From an uncultured Candidatus Melainabacteria bacterium (GTDB lineage Bacteria; Cyanobacteriota; Vampirovibrionia; Gastranaerophilales; Gastranaerophilaceae), in contig CAKUUY010000009.1 of assembly GCA_934693235.1 (NCBI GenBank), forward strand, positions 1 through 64,000: DNA of 64,000 bases, read 5' to 3'. The notes under the pieces were generated by a model. That model saw nothing but the letters and a program-made list of their open reading frames with translations. It made no database searches and was not told the DNA's origin. Position numbers and translations under genes: made by a program. Numbering within the stretch: position 1 is the first letter of the stretch; the number at the start of each line of letters is the position of its first letter. Of this stretch, positions 1 through 6,540 are shown piece after piece.

Positions 1-252
1 TATTTTTTTTACTGCACACAGTTTAAGTATTGCGCTCCAGAGTCTTATGATGGTCGACGAACTTTTTTGTTTTCTTTAAAAAACGGAAAATTTTTGGCTT
101 CAGATGTTTCTGGTGTTTTAAGTAGAAGTTATCTTTTGGATAAATGTAAAAATCCTCCATCAGGTTTGTACTCTGCTCGTCATTGGTGTCCCAAGTTAAT
201 CCAGTATGATGGCTGGCAAATAAAAGATGATTATCCTTGGAGAGAAGAATAA
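1..252 (+). CDS. Pilin-like protein, C-terminal part (cut by window edge)
   Basis: The reading frame is open from base 1 and ends at a TAA at 250-252, so only the last 83 residues are present and the true start lies outside the window. The tail reads GWQIKDDYPW followed by REE. It closely matches the GWKIEKDYPW ends of the complete pilin-like proteins at 7621-8370 and 36646-37518. The family carries an N-terminal prepilin helix (FTLAEVLIT), which is not visible here. From the tail alone I infer a type IV pilin or pseudopilin-like surface protein. The hairpin at 273-298 follows directly. Membership in the family is fairly sure; the function is inferred. Confidence 0.75.
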   Translation, partial: YFFYCTQFKYCAPESYDGRRTFLFSLKNGKFLASDVSGVLSRSYLLDKCKNPPSGLYSARHWCPKLIQYDGWQIKDDYPWREE

Positions 253-272
253 AATACTTTTTTACAAAGAAA

Positions 273-298
273 AACCCTCTAAATTAATTCAGAGGGTT
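273..298. terminator. Hairpin after the pilin-like gene
   Basis: The arms AACCCTCT (273-280) and AGAGGGTT (291-298) form an 8-bp stem with a 10-base loop. There is an A-rich run on the left and only a weak T run on the right, so it could act in either direction. The following stretch to base 559 is AT-rich and has no gene. It holds a repeated AGTAGGTAG motif near 330-350 and the coaD promoter. Confidence 0.5.
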
Positions 299-519
299 CA
301 AAATCTTAAATGATTTCTCGTGTAAAGTAGGTAGAAAGTGTAGTAGGTAGTGTAAAAATTATTTTTTTTATGCTCTCGCATTTATTATTTATGTCTTACA
401 TATATATAAAGTATTTCAATATATAAAAATTGCATATTTTTGACATATTGTTACAAAAGTTAATATTTCCCAAGAAAAATACTTAGTATTTGATGTAAAA
501 CATTTTAAAATATATGTTT

Positions 520-529
520 ATGCTAATAT
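520..529 (+). promoter_or_regulatory. Extended -10 promoter of coaD
   Basis: ATGCTAATAT is an extended -10 box (TGC followed by TAATAT) 30 bases before the coaD start. The same RTGCTANNAT pattern recurs before rsmH, gyrB, leuS, tmk, lptC and others in this window. An RBS (AAGGGAAA) precedes the ATG at 560. Confidence 0.55.
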
Positions 530-559
530 AGGTGACAAAGGAAATAAAAGGGAAATTTA

Positions 560-1045
560 ATGAAAATAGCTATTTATCCGGGAAGTTTTGATCCTGTAAC
601 AAAAGGACATATTGATATATTAAAAACAGCAACTGAAATTTTTGATAAGGTGATTATTGCAGTTGCGCATAATTCTGCTAAAGTAGGGTTTGTGCCGGTA
701 GAAAAGCGCATTGAACTTATAAAAGAGAGTGTTAAGGATATGTCAAATGTTGAAGTCGATGCCTTTGAGGGATTAACAATTAATTATGCAAAGAAAAAAG
801 GTGCAACTGTTTTAATCAGAGGGTTGCGAGCTGTTTCTGATTTTGAATATGAAATGCAGCTTTCTCAGGCAAATAGTGCTTTAGCAAGTGAAATTAAAAC
901 AGTATTTTTGACAACCAAACCTAAGTATAACTTTATTTCTTCAAGTACAATTAAAGAAATTTATCTTAATAATGGAGATGTTTCAAAGTTTGTGCCGGAA
1001 GCTGTTAATGAATATTTGAAAAGAGAACGTGAATATGGTATATGA
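560..1045 (+). CDS. coaD: Phosphopantetheine adenylyltransferase
   Basis: CoaD transfers AMP from ATP to 4'-phosphopantetheine, the penultimate step of coenzyme A synthesis, in the cytoplasm. The protein has 161 residues, the normal family length. Residues 5-18 hold YPGSFDPVTKGH, with the nucleotidyltransferase (T/H)xGH motif. LIRGLRAVSDFEYE near residue 88 and the SSSTIKEI segment near 128 are also typical. The ATG at 560 has an AAGGGAAA RBS. The gene overlaps the next small gene by about ten bases, so the two are probably co-transcribed. In cyanobacteria, as I recall, a Cdv3-like gene often lies near coaD, which fits the two genes downstream. Confidence 0.97.
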   Translation: MKIAIYPGSFDPVTKGHIDILKTATEIFDKVIIAVAHNSAKVGFVPVEKRIELIKESVKDMSNVEVDAFEGLTINYAKKKGATVLIRGLRAVSDFEYEMQLSQANSALASEIKTVFLTTKPKYNFISSSTIKEIYLNNGDVSKFVPEAVNEYLKREREYGI

Positions 1046-1370
1046 TTCAAAAATATTATTTGAAAAGTTGTACATGATTCCAAATTTAAAGAAAAATTTT
1101 GGAGGCTGCTTTTTTATAAGAAAAAATGAATTATTAGAAATTATTGATAATATTTATGCTGCAATTATGAATGATACTATGGTTGCGAGAAAAAATGTTG
1201 AAAATAAAGAGCTTTTGCACGGTGGTGACATATTTAGCGCTTTAAAATTATTAGAAGTTTCAATTGAGAGTTTCCCTCAATTTTTAAATATAGTTGTTTG
1301 TCCTAGTAAACAATACTTGGGCTTGGTAAAAAAAGCATATGAGAAATTACCTGAAGCGCTCAAACAGTAA
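1035..1370 (+). CDS. Short Cdv3-like protein with two copies of the N-terminal motif
   Basis: This 111-residue protein is not a recognised family on its own. It resembles the first 50 residues of its neighbour at 1477 twice over. One copy is near residues 18-45 (NELLEIIDNIYAAI). The second is near residues 67-111 (ALKLLEVSIESFP, then KKAYEKLPEALK). The matching stretch of the neighbour runs LLKMLEISLEEGFP to IDRIYASLP. It lacks the neighbour's coiled coil. The ATG at 1035 is preferred over a GTG at 1029 because AAGAG lies nine bases upstream of it. It overlaps the coaD end. A role in a Cdv3/DivIVA-like assembly is inference. Confidence 0.7.
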   Translation: MVYDSKILFEKLYMIPNLKKNFGGCFFIRKNELLEIIDNIYAAIMNDTMVARKNVENKELLHGGDIFSALKLLEVSIESFPQFLNIVVCPSKQYLGLVKKAYEKLPEALKQ

Positions 1371-1476
1371 AAAATATCAAGAAAAGTTAACAATAGTTAT
1401 CTAAAAAATAATAACTATTTGACAATTAATATACGCTTATGTAGAATGTTAGTAGAGTAAGAAAGGTATATGTGTT

Positions 1477-2079
1477 ATGCAACAACAGAATGGTGTATAT
1501 GATTTATTGAAGATGTTAGAAATTTCTTTGGAGGAGGGGTTCCCTATTATTCCTAGAAAATTTACTGTTGTAAAAACAAAAGAAATCGAAGCATTGATTG
1601 ATAGAATTTATGCGTCTTTGCCGGTGGAAGTTCAAGAGGCAAGAGCATTTTTGAGACGTAGAGAAGAACTTCAAGTAGAAGCTCAGCAAAAAGCTGAAAA
1701 AATTATTGCTGATGCGCAAGCCGAAGCTGATAGAAAATTGTCAGAAGCTGATTTTATAAAAGCGTTGGAACGTGAGGGAGTTAGGATTAGAACTCAAGTT
1801 CAACAAGAATGCGAAGAAATCAAGCGCAAAGCAATGGAAGAAGCAGAAAATATTCGAGCTCAAGCAACTGAAGATGCTATGAAAACAAAAGAGGGTGCAG
1901 AACTTTACGCTGAACAAGTTTTGACAAATCTTGAAAAGAATTTGACTCAACAACAACAAATTGTAAAAAATGGTCAAGTATATATGGAACAACTTCGTTC
2001 TGATTCATATGGACAGTACGATATTCCGACTTCTTACTCAACAGAAAGAGCTCAACAAAGCGATTTTATTATTAAATAG
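1477..2079 (+). CDS. DivIVA/Cdv3-like coiled-coil protein
   Basis: A 200-residue cytoplasmic protein with no signal peptide. The N-terminal 50 residues form a small conserved block (LLKMLEISLEEGFPIIP, then EIEALIDRIYASLPVEVQEA). It is followed by a long charged coiled coil (about residues 55-165, rich in E, A, Q, K) and a short polar tail. Order and wording closely resemble the cyanobacterial DivIVA-like cell division protein Cdv3, which in my recollection also lies near coaD. Such proteins are often mis-annotated as ATP synthase b-like. It probably helps place the division site or shape the cell. The family call rests on pattern recognition, without a search. Confidence 0.7.
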   Translation: MQQQNGVYDLLKMLEISLEEGFPIIPRKFTVVKTKEIEALIDRIYASLPVEVQEARAFLRRREELQVEAQQKAEKIIADAQAEADRKLSEADFIKALEREGVRIRTQVQQECEEIKRKAMEEAENIRAQATEDAMKTKEGAELYAEQVLTNLEKNLTQQQQIVKNGQVYMEQLRSDSYGQYDIPTSYSTERAQQSDFIIK

Positions 2080-2102
2080 TTGTTGTTATAATTCTAGAAC
2101 TT

Positions 2103-2136
2103 AATCAGCCGACTATAGGGTCGACTGATTTTGCTT
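2103..2136 (+). terminator. Terminator after the Cdv3-like gene
   Basis: Arms AATCAGCCGAC (2103-2113) and GTCGACTGATT (2120-2130) pair over 11 positions with one mismatch. A short T-rich stretch follows. It lies 23 bases after the stop codon. Confidence 0.6.
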
Positions 2137-2181
2137 ATAGATTGTTTACAATGTGTTTGCAATTTATTTTGTTTGGTTTAT

Positions 2182-2234
2182 TATAATGTTGTAAGCCGAT
2201 TTGATTAGAATGTGAGTTCATCACATTCTTTTTT
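2182..2234 (+). promoter_or_regulatory. Promoter with immediate hairpin before rpmG (possible attenuator)
   Basis: A perfect TATAAT lies at 2182-2187. Some 20 bases later the arms AGAATGTGA (2207-2215) and TCACATTCT (2221-2229) form a 9-bp stem with a 5-base loop, followed by six Ts. This is a textbook intrinsic terminator between a promoter and rpmG. It could be an attenuator of the rpmG-secE-nusG unit, or a second terminator for the upstream gene. Confidence 0.5.
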
Positions 2235-2282
2235 AAAGGTCACAAAACAATAAAAGAATTAATAAACAAAAGGAATAAAACT

Positions 2283-2450
2283 ATGGGTATCAAAGGAAAA
2301 AACGACAGAATGGTAGTTCTTGCATGTGAAGATTGCAAAGAAAGAAACTATACTACTACAAAAAACAAAAAAAATATTAAAGAAAGACTTGAGTTGAACA
2401 AATATTGCCCAACATGCAAAAAACATACAACTCATAAAGAAACTAAGTAA
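2283..2450 (+). CDS. rpmG: 50S ribosomal protein L33
   Basis: A 55-residue protein of the large ribosomal subunit. It starts MGIKGKNDRMVVLACEDC and has the two CxxC pairs of the zinc-binding L33 type (CEDC near residue 15, CPTC near 41). The end HTTHKETK is typical. An AAAAGGAAT RBS lies before the ATG. It is placed, as in many bacteria, just before tRNA-Trp, secE and nusG. Confidence 0.95.
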   Translation: MGIKGKNDRMVVLACEDCKERNYTTTKNKKNIKERLELNKYCPTCKKHTTHKETK

Positions 2451-2569
2451 GTGAAATGTGAAAAGTGAGAGGTGAAAAGTCAATATAAAAGCTATGCACA
2501 CATTGTATTATTTTAGCAAAGCGAATGAAAAGACCTTTTCACTATTTACGACTCACTTTTCACTTATTG
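2451..2569. repeat. Intergenic hairpin repeat with GTGAAAAGTGAG arms
   Basis: GTGAAAAGTGAG near 2458 is matched by its reverse complement CTCACTTTTCAC near 2552, with further short repeats of GTGAAAAG between them. The centre, read on the minus strand, contains TTCATTCGCTTTGCT. The same kind of core occurs at 3576 and 34017, so this is one member of a dispersed family of intergenic palindromes. Confidence 0.5.
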
Positions 2570-2570
2570 G

Positions 2571-2643
2571 GCGTCCTTAGTTCAGTTGGTAGAACGTCGG
2601 TCTCCAAAACCGGATGTCGAGGGTTCGAGTCCTTCAGGGCGCG
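2571..2643 (+). tRNA. tRNA-Trp (anticodon CCA)
   Basis: A full cloverleaf can be drawn. The acceptor arm is GCGTCCT/AGGGCGC, the D arm GTTC/GAAC, the anticodon stem TCGGT/ACCGG with loop CTCCAAA (anticodon CCA), and the T arm GAGGG/CCTTC with TTCGAGT. The discriminator base is G at 2643. The 3' CCA is not encoded. It lies between rpmG and secE, a common bacterial position. Confidence 0.95.
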
Positions 2644-2671
2644 ATTTTTATAAAACATAAGGAATCAAATT

Positions 2672-2896
2672 ATGATAGGTGCAGAAAATCAAATGCCGGC
2701 ATGGCTAGAAAAATCAGCTAATTCTGTTAGAACTTATTTTAGAGGTGTTAGGACAGAATGGGGTAAGATTAGTTGGCCGGAAAAACGTCAAGTGGTAGCA
2801 GAAACAGTTTTTGTTGTTGCTATTGTTTTTGTGTTTACTGTAGCTGTTTATTTGATGGATATAATTTTTAAAGCTGTACTTGGACTAATAAAATAG
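2672..2896 (+). CDS. secE: Preprotein translocase subunit SecE
   Basis: SecE is the small clamp subunit of the SecYEG channel in the inner membrane. The 74-residue protein has one membrane segment (about residues 45-68). It is preceded by the amphipathic region and the conserved TEWGKISWPEKRQV. This single-helix form is the type found in most bacteria. An AAGGAATC RBS lies before the ATG. It sits 28 bases after tRNA-Trp and 26 before nusG, the usual order. Confidence 0.95.
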   Translation: MIGAENQMPAWLEKSANSVRTYFRGVRTEWGKISWPEKRQVVAETVFVVAIVFVFTVAVYLMDIIFKAVLGLIK

Positions 2897-2922
2897 TTCG
2901 GTGAGAGAATAAAAGGTGGCTT

Positions 2923-3549
2923 ATGACTGAAAAAGAAAAATCTATGAAAGAACAATTAGATGAAGATAAAGCTCAAGAGGCTGTAGAAGCTCAAGCTGTT
3001 GAAGAGGCGAAAGAAGCTAAGAAAAAGCAAAAGCGCTGGTACATTGTTCACACTTATTCAGGTTATGAAAACAAGGTAAAAGTAAACCTTGAAAAACGTA
3101 TTGAATACATGAACATGGGAGATAAAATCTTCAGAATTGAGGTTCCTCAAAAAACTGTTACTCAAATGAAAGGTGGCAAAAAACAGGAACGTGAAGAAAA
3201 AATCTTCCCGGGATATGTTCTTGTAGAAATGATTATGGATGAAGACAGCTGGTATGTTGTAAGACACACTTCAGGTGTAACAAAGTTTGTAGGCTCTGCG
3301 AAAAAACCTATTCCAGCTCGTGATAGCGAAATTAAAAAGATTATTAACCGTTCAACTTCAACTCAACAAAAAATTGAACTTGACGTTAAAGCTGGTGACA
3401 AAGTTAGAATTACATCCGGACCTTTCGCAGACTTTGTTGCTGATATTATCGAAGTTTATCCGGATAAATCAAAACTTCGTGCAAATGTTTCAATCTTTGG
3501 ACGTGAAACTCCGGTTGAACTCGAATACAAACAAATTAACAAATTATAA
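2923..3549 (+). CDS. nusG: Transcription termination/antitermination protein NusG
   Basis: NusG binds RNA polymerase and couples it to Rho or to the ribosome. The 208-residue protein opens with a 37-residue acidic and basic extension not needed for the fold. The NGN domain (RWYIVHTYSGYENKV, then FPGYVLVEM, then GVTKFVG) and a C-terminal KOW domain (AGDKVRITSGPFADF) follow. A GGTGGCTT region precedes the ATG. It lies between secE and rplK as in most bacteria. The charged N-terminal tail is the only odd point. Confidence 0.96.
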   Translation: MTEKEKSMKEQLDEDKAQEAVEAQAVEEAKEAKKKQKRWYIVHTYSGYENKVKVNLEKRIEYMNMGDKIFRIEVPQKTVTQMKGGKKQEREEKIFPGYVLVEMIMDEDSWYVVRHTSGVTKFVGSAKKPIPARDSEIKKIINRSTSTQQKIELDVKAGDKVRITSGPFADFVADIIEVYPDKSKLRANVSIFGRETPVELEYKQINKL

Positions 3550-3550
3550 T

Positions 3551-3600
3551 TAAGTGAATGGTGAATAGTGAGTAGTGAATTGTTCATTACTTCGCTGTTT
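3551..3600. repeat. Short-period repeat after nusG
   Basis: The stretch repeats GTGAATGGTGAATAGTGAG with a period of about seven to eight bases, then TTCATTACTTCGCTGTTTGC. The core resembles those of the elements at 2451 and 33977. It is non-coding. Confidence 0.45.
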
Positions 3601-3618
3601 GCAAATTAGTACAAAACA

Positions 3619-3664
3619 TGTGGAAGGATTTTTGCAATAGTCGGCAAAAACCGTTAGTACCACA
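3619..3664 (+). promoter_or_regulatory. Structured leader of rplK
   Basis: TGTGG (3619-3623) can pair with CCACA (3660-3664). Inside it, TTTTTGC (3629-3635) pairs with GCAAAAA (3644-3650), flanked by GG/CC. The RBS AAAGGAG follows immediately. The 3' end TAGTACCACAAAAGGA resembles TAATACCACGAAAGGA before rplA. Ribosomal protein operons often carry such autoregulatory leaders; which protein would bind is unknown. Confidence 0.4.
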
Positions 3665-3677
3665 AAAGGAGAAAAAA

Positions 3678-4106
3678 ATGGCTAAAAAAGTAGTAGGAAA
3701 AATTAAGCTTCAAATCGAAGCTGGCAAAGCAAATCCATCACCACCGGTTGGACCAGCTCTTGGTCAACATGGTGTTAATATCATGGACTTTTGTAAACAA
3801 TTCAACGCTAAAACAGAATCTCAAGCTGGTTACATTATTCCTGTAATCATTGATGTTTACGAAGATAGAAGTTTTTCTTTCGTAATTAAATCACCTCCAG
3901 CTCCTGTTTTAATTAAGAAAGCATTAAACCTTCCAAAAGGTTCTGCTGTTCCTAATAAAGACAAAGTTGGTGAAATTACGGAAGCTCAACTTGAAGAAAT
4001 TGCTAAAATAAAAATGAACGACTTGAATGCAACAACTATGGAATCTGCTGTTAAGATGATTAAAGGTTCTTGCAGAGCTATGGGTGTTACAGTAAAAGAA
4101 GGTTAG
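3678..4106 (+). CDS. rplK: 50S ribosomal protein L11
   Basis: L11 forms the base of the ribosomal stalk and the GTPase-associated centre. The protein has 142 residues, the family norm. It includes IEAGKANPSPPVGPALGQHG near residues 13-32 and the C-terminal RNA-binding domain (KIKMNDLNA, then IKGSCRAMGV). The ATG at 3678 is chosen because AAAGGAG lies seven bases upstream and gives the normal MAKKVVGKIKL start. An in-frame codon at 3618 would add an unsupported tail inside the leader hairpin. Confidence 0.97.
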   Translation: MAKKVVGKIKLQIEAGKANPSPPVGPALGQHGVNIMDFCKQFNAKTESQAGYIIPVIIDVYEDRSFSFVIKSPPAPVLIKKALNLPKGSAVPNKDKVGEITEAQLEEIAKIKMNDLNATTMESAVKMIKGSCRAMGVTVKEG

Positions 4107-4112
4107 ATGGAA

Positions 4113-4218
4113 GGAACATATCCCTCGATCCAAAGGCGAGAGGGTAGAATTTCAGACAGAGCTAAGCGATGACTAGAAATTCGGGTGAGGGGGTTGCCCC
4201 AAAGCTTAAATAAGTTCC
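4113..4218 (+). ncRNA. Structured RNA leader between rplK and rplA
   Basis: The 141-base gap holds a compact set of nested stems. The outer pair is GGAAC (4113-4117) with GTTCC (4214-4218). Inside are CCCTC/GAGGG (4122-4126/4140-4144), GAATTTC/GAAATTC (4147-4153/4176-4182) and GGGG/CCCC (4190-4193/4197-4200). Only the GAATTTC stem is long enough to be convincing alone; the enclosed arrangement is what stands out. L1 is a known translational repressor of its own operon in other bacteria, so an L1 site is a fair guess, not shown. Confidence 0.45.
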
Positions 4219-4247
4219 GCTAATACCACGAAAGGAAAATTTAAAAA

Positions 4248-4973
4248 ATGAGTAAATTAACTAAAAAACAAAAGAAAATGCAGGAAATGTTGGACGGATT
4301 TGTTCAACCGGCTACTGCAGTTGATACAATCAAAAAATTGAAAGAAATTTCTAAAGAAGTTTCTAAATTCAATGAAACAGTAGAATGTCACATGAGATTA
4401 GGTATTGATGTTCGTCAAGCTGATCAACAAATCAGATCAACAGTAGTATTGCCTGCTGGTTTAGGCAAAACTGTTAAGGTTTGTGTTATCGCAAAAGGAC
4501 CTAAAGCAACTGAAGCAACTGAAGCTGGAGCAGATTTTGCGGGTGCTGAAGAAATCATTGAAAAGATTTCTGGCGGTTGGTTTGATTTCGATACATTGAT
4601 TGCAACTCCTGATTGTATGGGTATGTTAGGTAAATTAGGTAGAGTGTTAGGTCCAAAAGGCTTGATGCCAAACCCTAAAACTGGTACAGTTACAATGGAC
4701 GTAGCAAAAGCAGTTAAAGATGCTAAAGCTGGTAAAGTTGAATACAGAGCTGACAAACAAGGTATGATTCACTGTCCAGTTGGCAAAATTGAATTCAGTG
4801 AAGAAGACTTGTTGAAAAACTATGCAACTCTAGCTGATGCAATTTTGAGAGCAAAACCTGCTTCTGCAAAAGGTACATTTGTAAAATCAGTTTACCTATC
4901 AACTACAATGGGACCTGGTATTAAATTAGATCCTAAAAACTTTGCAGCTGAAGTAAAAGACTTGATGGCATAA
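4248..4973 (+). CDS. rplA: 50S ribosomal protein L1
   Basis: L1 forms the movable stalk at the E site and in many bacteria represses its own mRNA. The protein has 241 residues, slightly longer than the usual 230. The motif GLMPNPKTGTVTMDVAKAV (about residues 142-160) is diagnostic, as is the late KSVYLSTTMGPGIKLD. An AAAGGAAA RBS precedes the ATG. rplJ and rplL, which normally follow, are absent here; a strong terminator comes next. Confidence 0.97.
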   Translation: MSKLTKKQKKMQEMLDGFVQPATAVDTIKKLKEISKEVSKFNETVECHMRLGIDVRQADQQIRSTVVLPAGLGKTVKVCVIAKGPKATEATEAGADFAGAEEIIEKISGGWFDFDTLIATPDCMGMLGKLGRVLGPKGLMPNPKTGTVTMDVAKAVKDAKAGKVEYRADKQGMIHCPVGKIEFSEEDLLKNYATLADAILRAKPASAKGTFVKSVYLSTTMGPGIKLDPKNFAAEVKDLMA

Positions 4974-4994
4974 GCTGTTGAAACAACAAAATTT

Positions 4995-5024
4995 AAAAAG
5001 CACTCCTTTTAGGGGTGCTTTTTA
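4995..5024 (+). terminator. Terminator after rplA
   Basis: AAAAAGCACTCC (4995-5006) pairs with GGGGTGCTTTTT over about twelve positions with one wobble, ending in a T run. It closes the ribosomal protein unit before kdsA. Confidence 0.85.
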
Positions 5025-5054
5025 CGTTTAATCATTTAATATTTATTAGAAAAC

Positions 5055-5083
5055 TTGTATTTCATCTATATTTTTAATATAAT
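5055..5083 (+). promoter_or_regulatory. Promoter of kdsA, leaderless start
   Basis: TTGTAT (5055-5060) and a perfect TATAAT (5078-5083) are 17 bases apart. The ATG at 5090 begins six bases after the -10 box, where transcription itself should start. No RBS is visible. The mRNA is therefore probably leaderless. Confidence 0.65.
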
Positions 5084-5089
5084 TTTCGT

Positions 5090-5911
5090 ATGGATATTAA
5101 GAAAATAAAATTGAGAGACTTTGAAATTGGCGGTGACAAGTTGACTATTATTGCCGGTCCTTGCGCTGCAGAAAGTCAAGAAATCCTTGATGAAACAGCT
5201 CAAGGTTTAAAGGAAATTACACAAAAATTAGGCATTAATTACATTTTTAAGTCATCTTTTGACAAAGCGAATCGTTCTTCCATTTATTCTTACAGAGGCC
5301 CCGGAATGGAAAAAGGTCTTGAAATGTTGCAGGCAGTTAAAGATAAATACGACTTACCAATTGTAACAGATATTCACAACCCTGATCAGGCGGCACCTGT
5401 AGCGGAAGTTGCAGATATTTTGCAAATCCCGGCTTTTTTGTGCAGGCAGACAGATTTGCTTGTGGCAGCTGCAAAAACAGGTAAAATTATAAATATTAAA
5501 AAAGGACAGTTTTTAGCTCCTGAACAAATGGGAACTCTTGTTAAAAAAGTTGAAGAAGCCGGAAATGACAAAATTTTACTAACCGATAGAGGTTGTTCTT
5601 TCGGGTATAACAATTTAGTTGTTGATTATAGAGCAGTCCCGATTATGCAACAATTTGGCTATCCTGTAGTGTTTGATGCTACTCATAGTGTTCAACTTCC
5701 TGGTGCAAACGGAACTTCTTCAGGCGGTGACCGAAGATTTGTGCCTGTTTTGGCAAAGGCAGCAATGGCTGCAGGTGCTAATGCTTTGTTCTTTGAAGTT
5801 CATCCAAATCCTGAATGTGCCAAATGTGATGGTCCGAATATGTTGTTCTTAGACAAAGCAGAAGAAGTTTTTAAAGTATGTAAAGAAATTTTCGAATTGG
5901 TGAGAAAGTAA
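5090..5911 (+). CDS. kdsA: 3-deoxy-8-phosphooctulonate synthase (KDO8P synthase)
   Basis: KdsA condenses phosphoenolpyruvate with arabinose 5-phosphate to make KDO 8-phosphate for the LPS inner core. The 273-residue protein has the family motifs IIAGPCAAES (about 19-28), KSSFDKANRSS, PIVTDIH and VFDATHSVQLPG. The Cys in AGPC is the residue that marks the metal-dependent class (established for Aquifex-type enzymes). It points to a Gram-negative envelope, in line with lptC and the LptA-like gene at 39.5-41 kb. The stop overlaps the next start (TAATG), so the MBL gene is translationally coupled. Confidence 0.96.
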   Translation: MDIKKIKLRDFEIGGDKLTIIAGPCAAESQEILDETAQGLKEITQKLGINYIFKSSFDKANRSSIYSYRGPGMEKGLEMLQAVKDKYDLPIVTDIHNPDQAAPVAEVADILQIPAFLCRQTDLLVAAAKTGKIINIKKGQFLAPEQMGTLVKKVEEAGNDKILLTDRGCSFGYNNLVVDYRAVPIMQQFGYPVVFDATHSVQLPGANGTSSGGDRRFVPVLAKAAMAAGANALFFEVHPNPECAKCDGPNMLFLDKAEEVFKVCKEIFELVRK

Positions 5912-6528
5912 TGATAATAAAGCAGTTTACAGCAGGACTAATCGAAAATAATATGTATCTTGTAGTTGATGAAAAAACTCATGAGGCTGTACTTATTGAT
6001 GCGCCACAAGATATTCCGGAGGTAAAAAAAACTGTTGAGGAATTAGGTGCAAAAGTTAAGTATATATTGATTACTCACGGACATTTTGATCATATAATGG
6101 GACTGACTTCTTTGAAAAAAACATTGAATGCTCCTGCCGTAATTTGCAAAGAAGATCTTGTTATTTCTGATAACGTAAATGAATTTACAAGACTTTTTGG
6201 AGTGCCAGATATCGTTCCTCCGACTTATGAAAAATTTGTAGAAGATGGTGATATATTGGAAGTTGGTAATATGAAGATTAAAGTTATTCATACTCCCGGT
6301 CATACAGAGGGTGGAGTTTGTTACCTTATTGATGATAACTTGTTTTCGGGCGATACTTTGTTTAAGCAAAGTGTTGGTAGAACAGATTTGTTTGGTGGAA
6401 ATTTTGAAAAAATTTGTCACAGTGTAAAAGATATTTTGTTTAGACTGGATGAAAATACAAAAGTTTTTCCAGGGCATGGTGATGTTACAACAATAGCGTA
6501 TGAAAAAAAATATAATGAAATAATTTAG
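5911..6528 (+). CDS. MBL-fold metallohydrolase (glyoxalase II-like)
   Basis: A 205-residue cytoplasmic hydrolase. The zinc-binding motif THGHFDH lies at about residues 55-61, with further ligands in HTPGHTEGGVCY (about 129-140), the Asp of FSGDTLF and the final His in FPGHGD. These match the short glyoxalase II-like or YcbL-like family, which cleaves thioesters such as S-lactoylglutathione analogues. The substrate cannot be told from sequence. It overlaps the kdsA stop by one base and is followed 12 bases later by pheS, so the three probably form one transcript. Confidence 0.9.
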   Translation: MIIKQFTAGLIENNMYLVVDEKTHEAVLIDAPQDIPEVKKTVEELGAKVKYILITHGHFDHIMGLTSLKKTLNAPAVICKEDLVISDNVNEFTRLFGVPDIVPPTYEKFVEDGDILEVGNMKIKVIHTPGHTEGGVCYLIDDNLFSGDTLFKQSVGRTDLFGGNFEKICHSVKDILFRLDENTKVFPGHGDVTTIAYEKKYNEII

Positions 6529-6540
6529 AAGGTAATAAAA

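Noticed and set aside
1516..1992. Minus-strand frames inside the Cdv3-like gene
   Set aside because: They are rich in Phe, Leu and Cys as expected of antisense of a charged coiled-coil gene, with no RBS.
3320..3553. Plus-strand frame inside nusG
   Set aside because: Shadow of nusG in another frame; no start signal, and nusG is certain.
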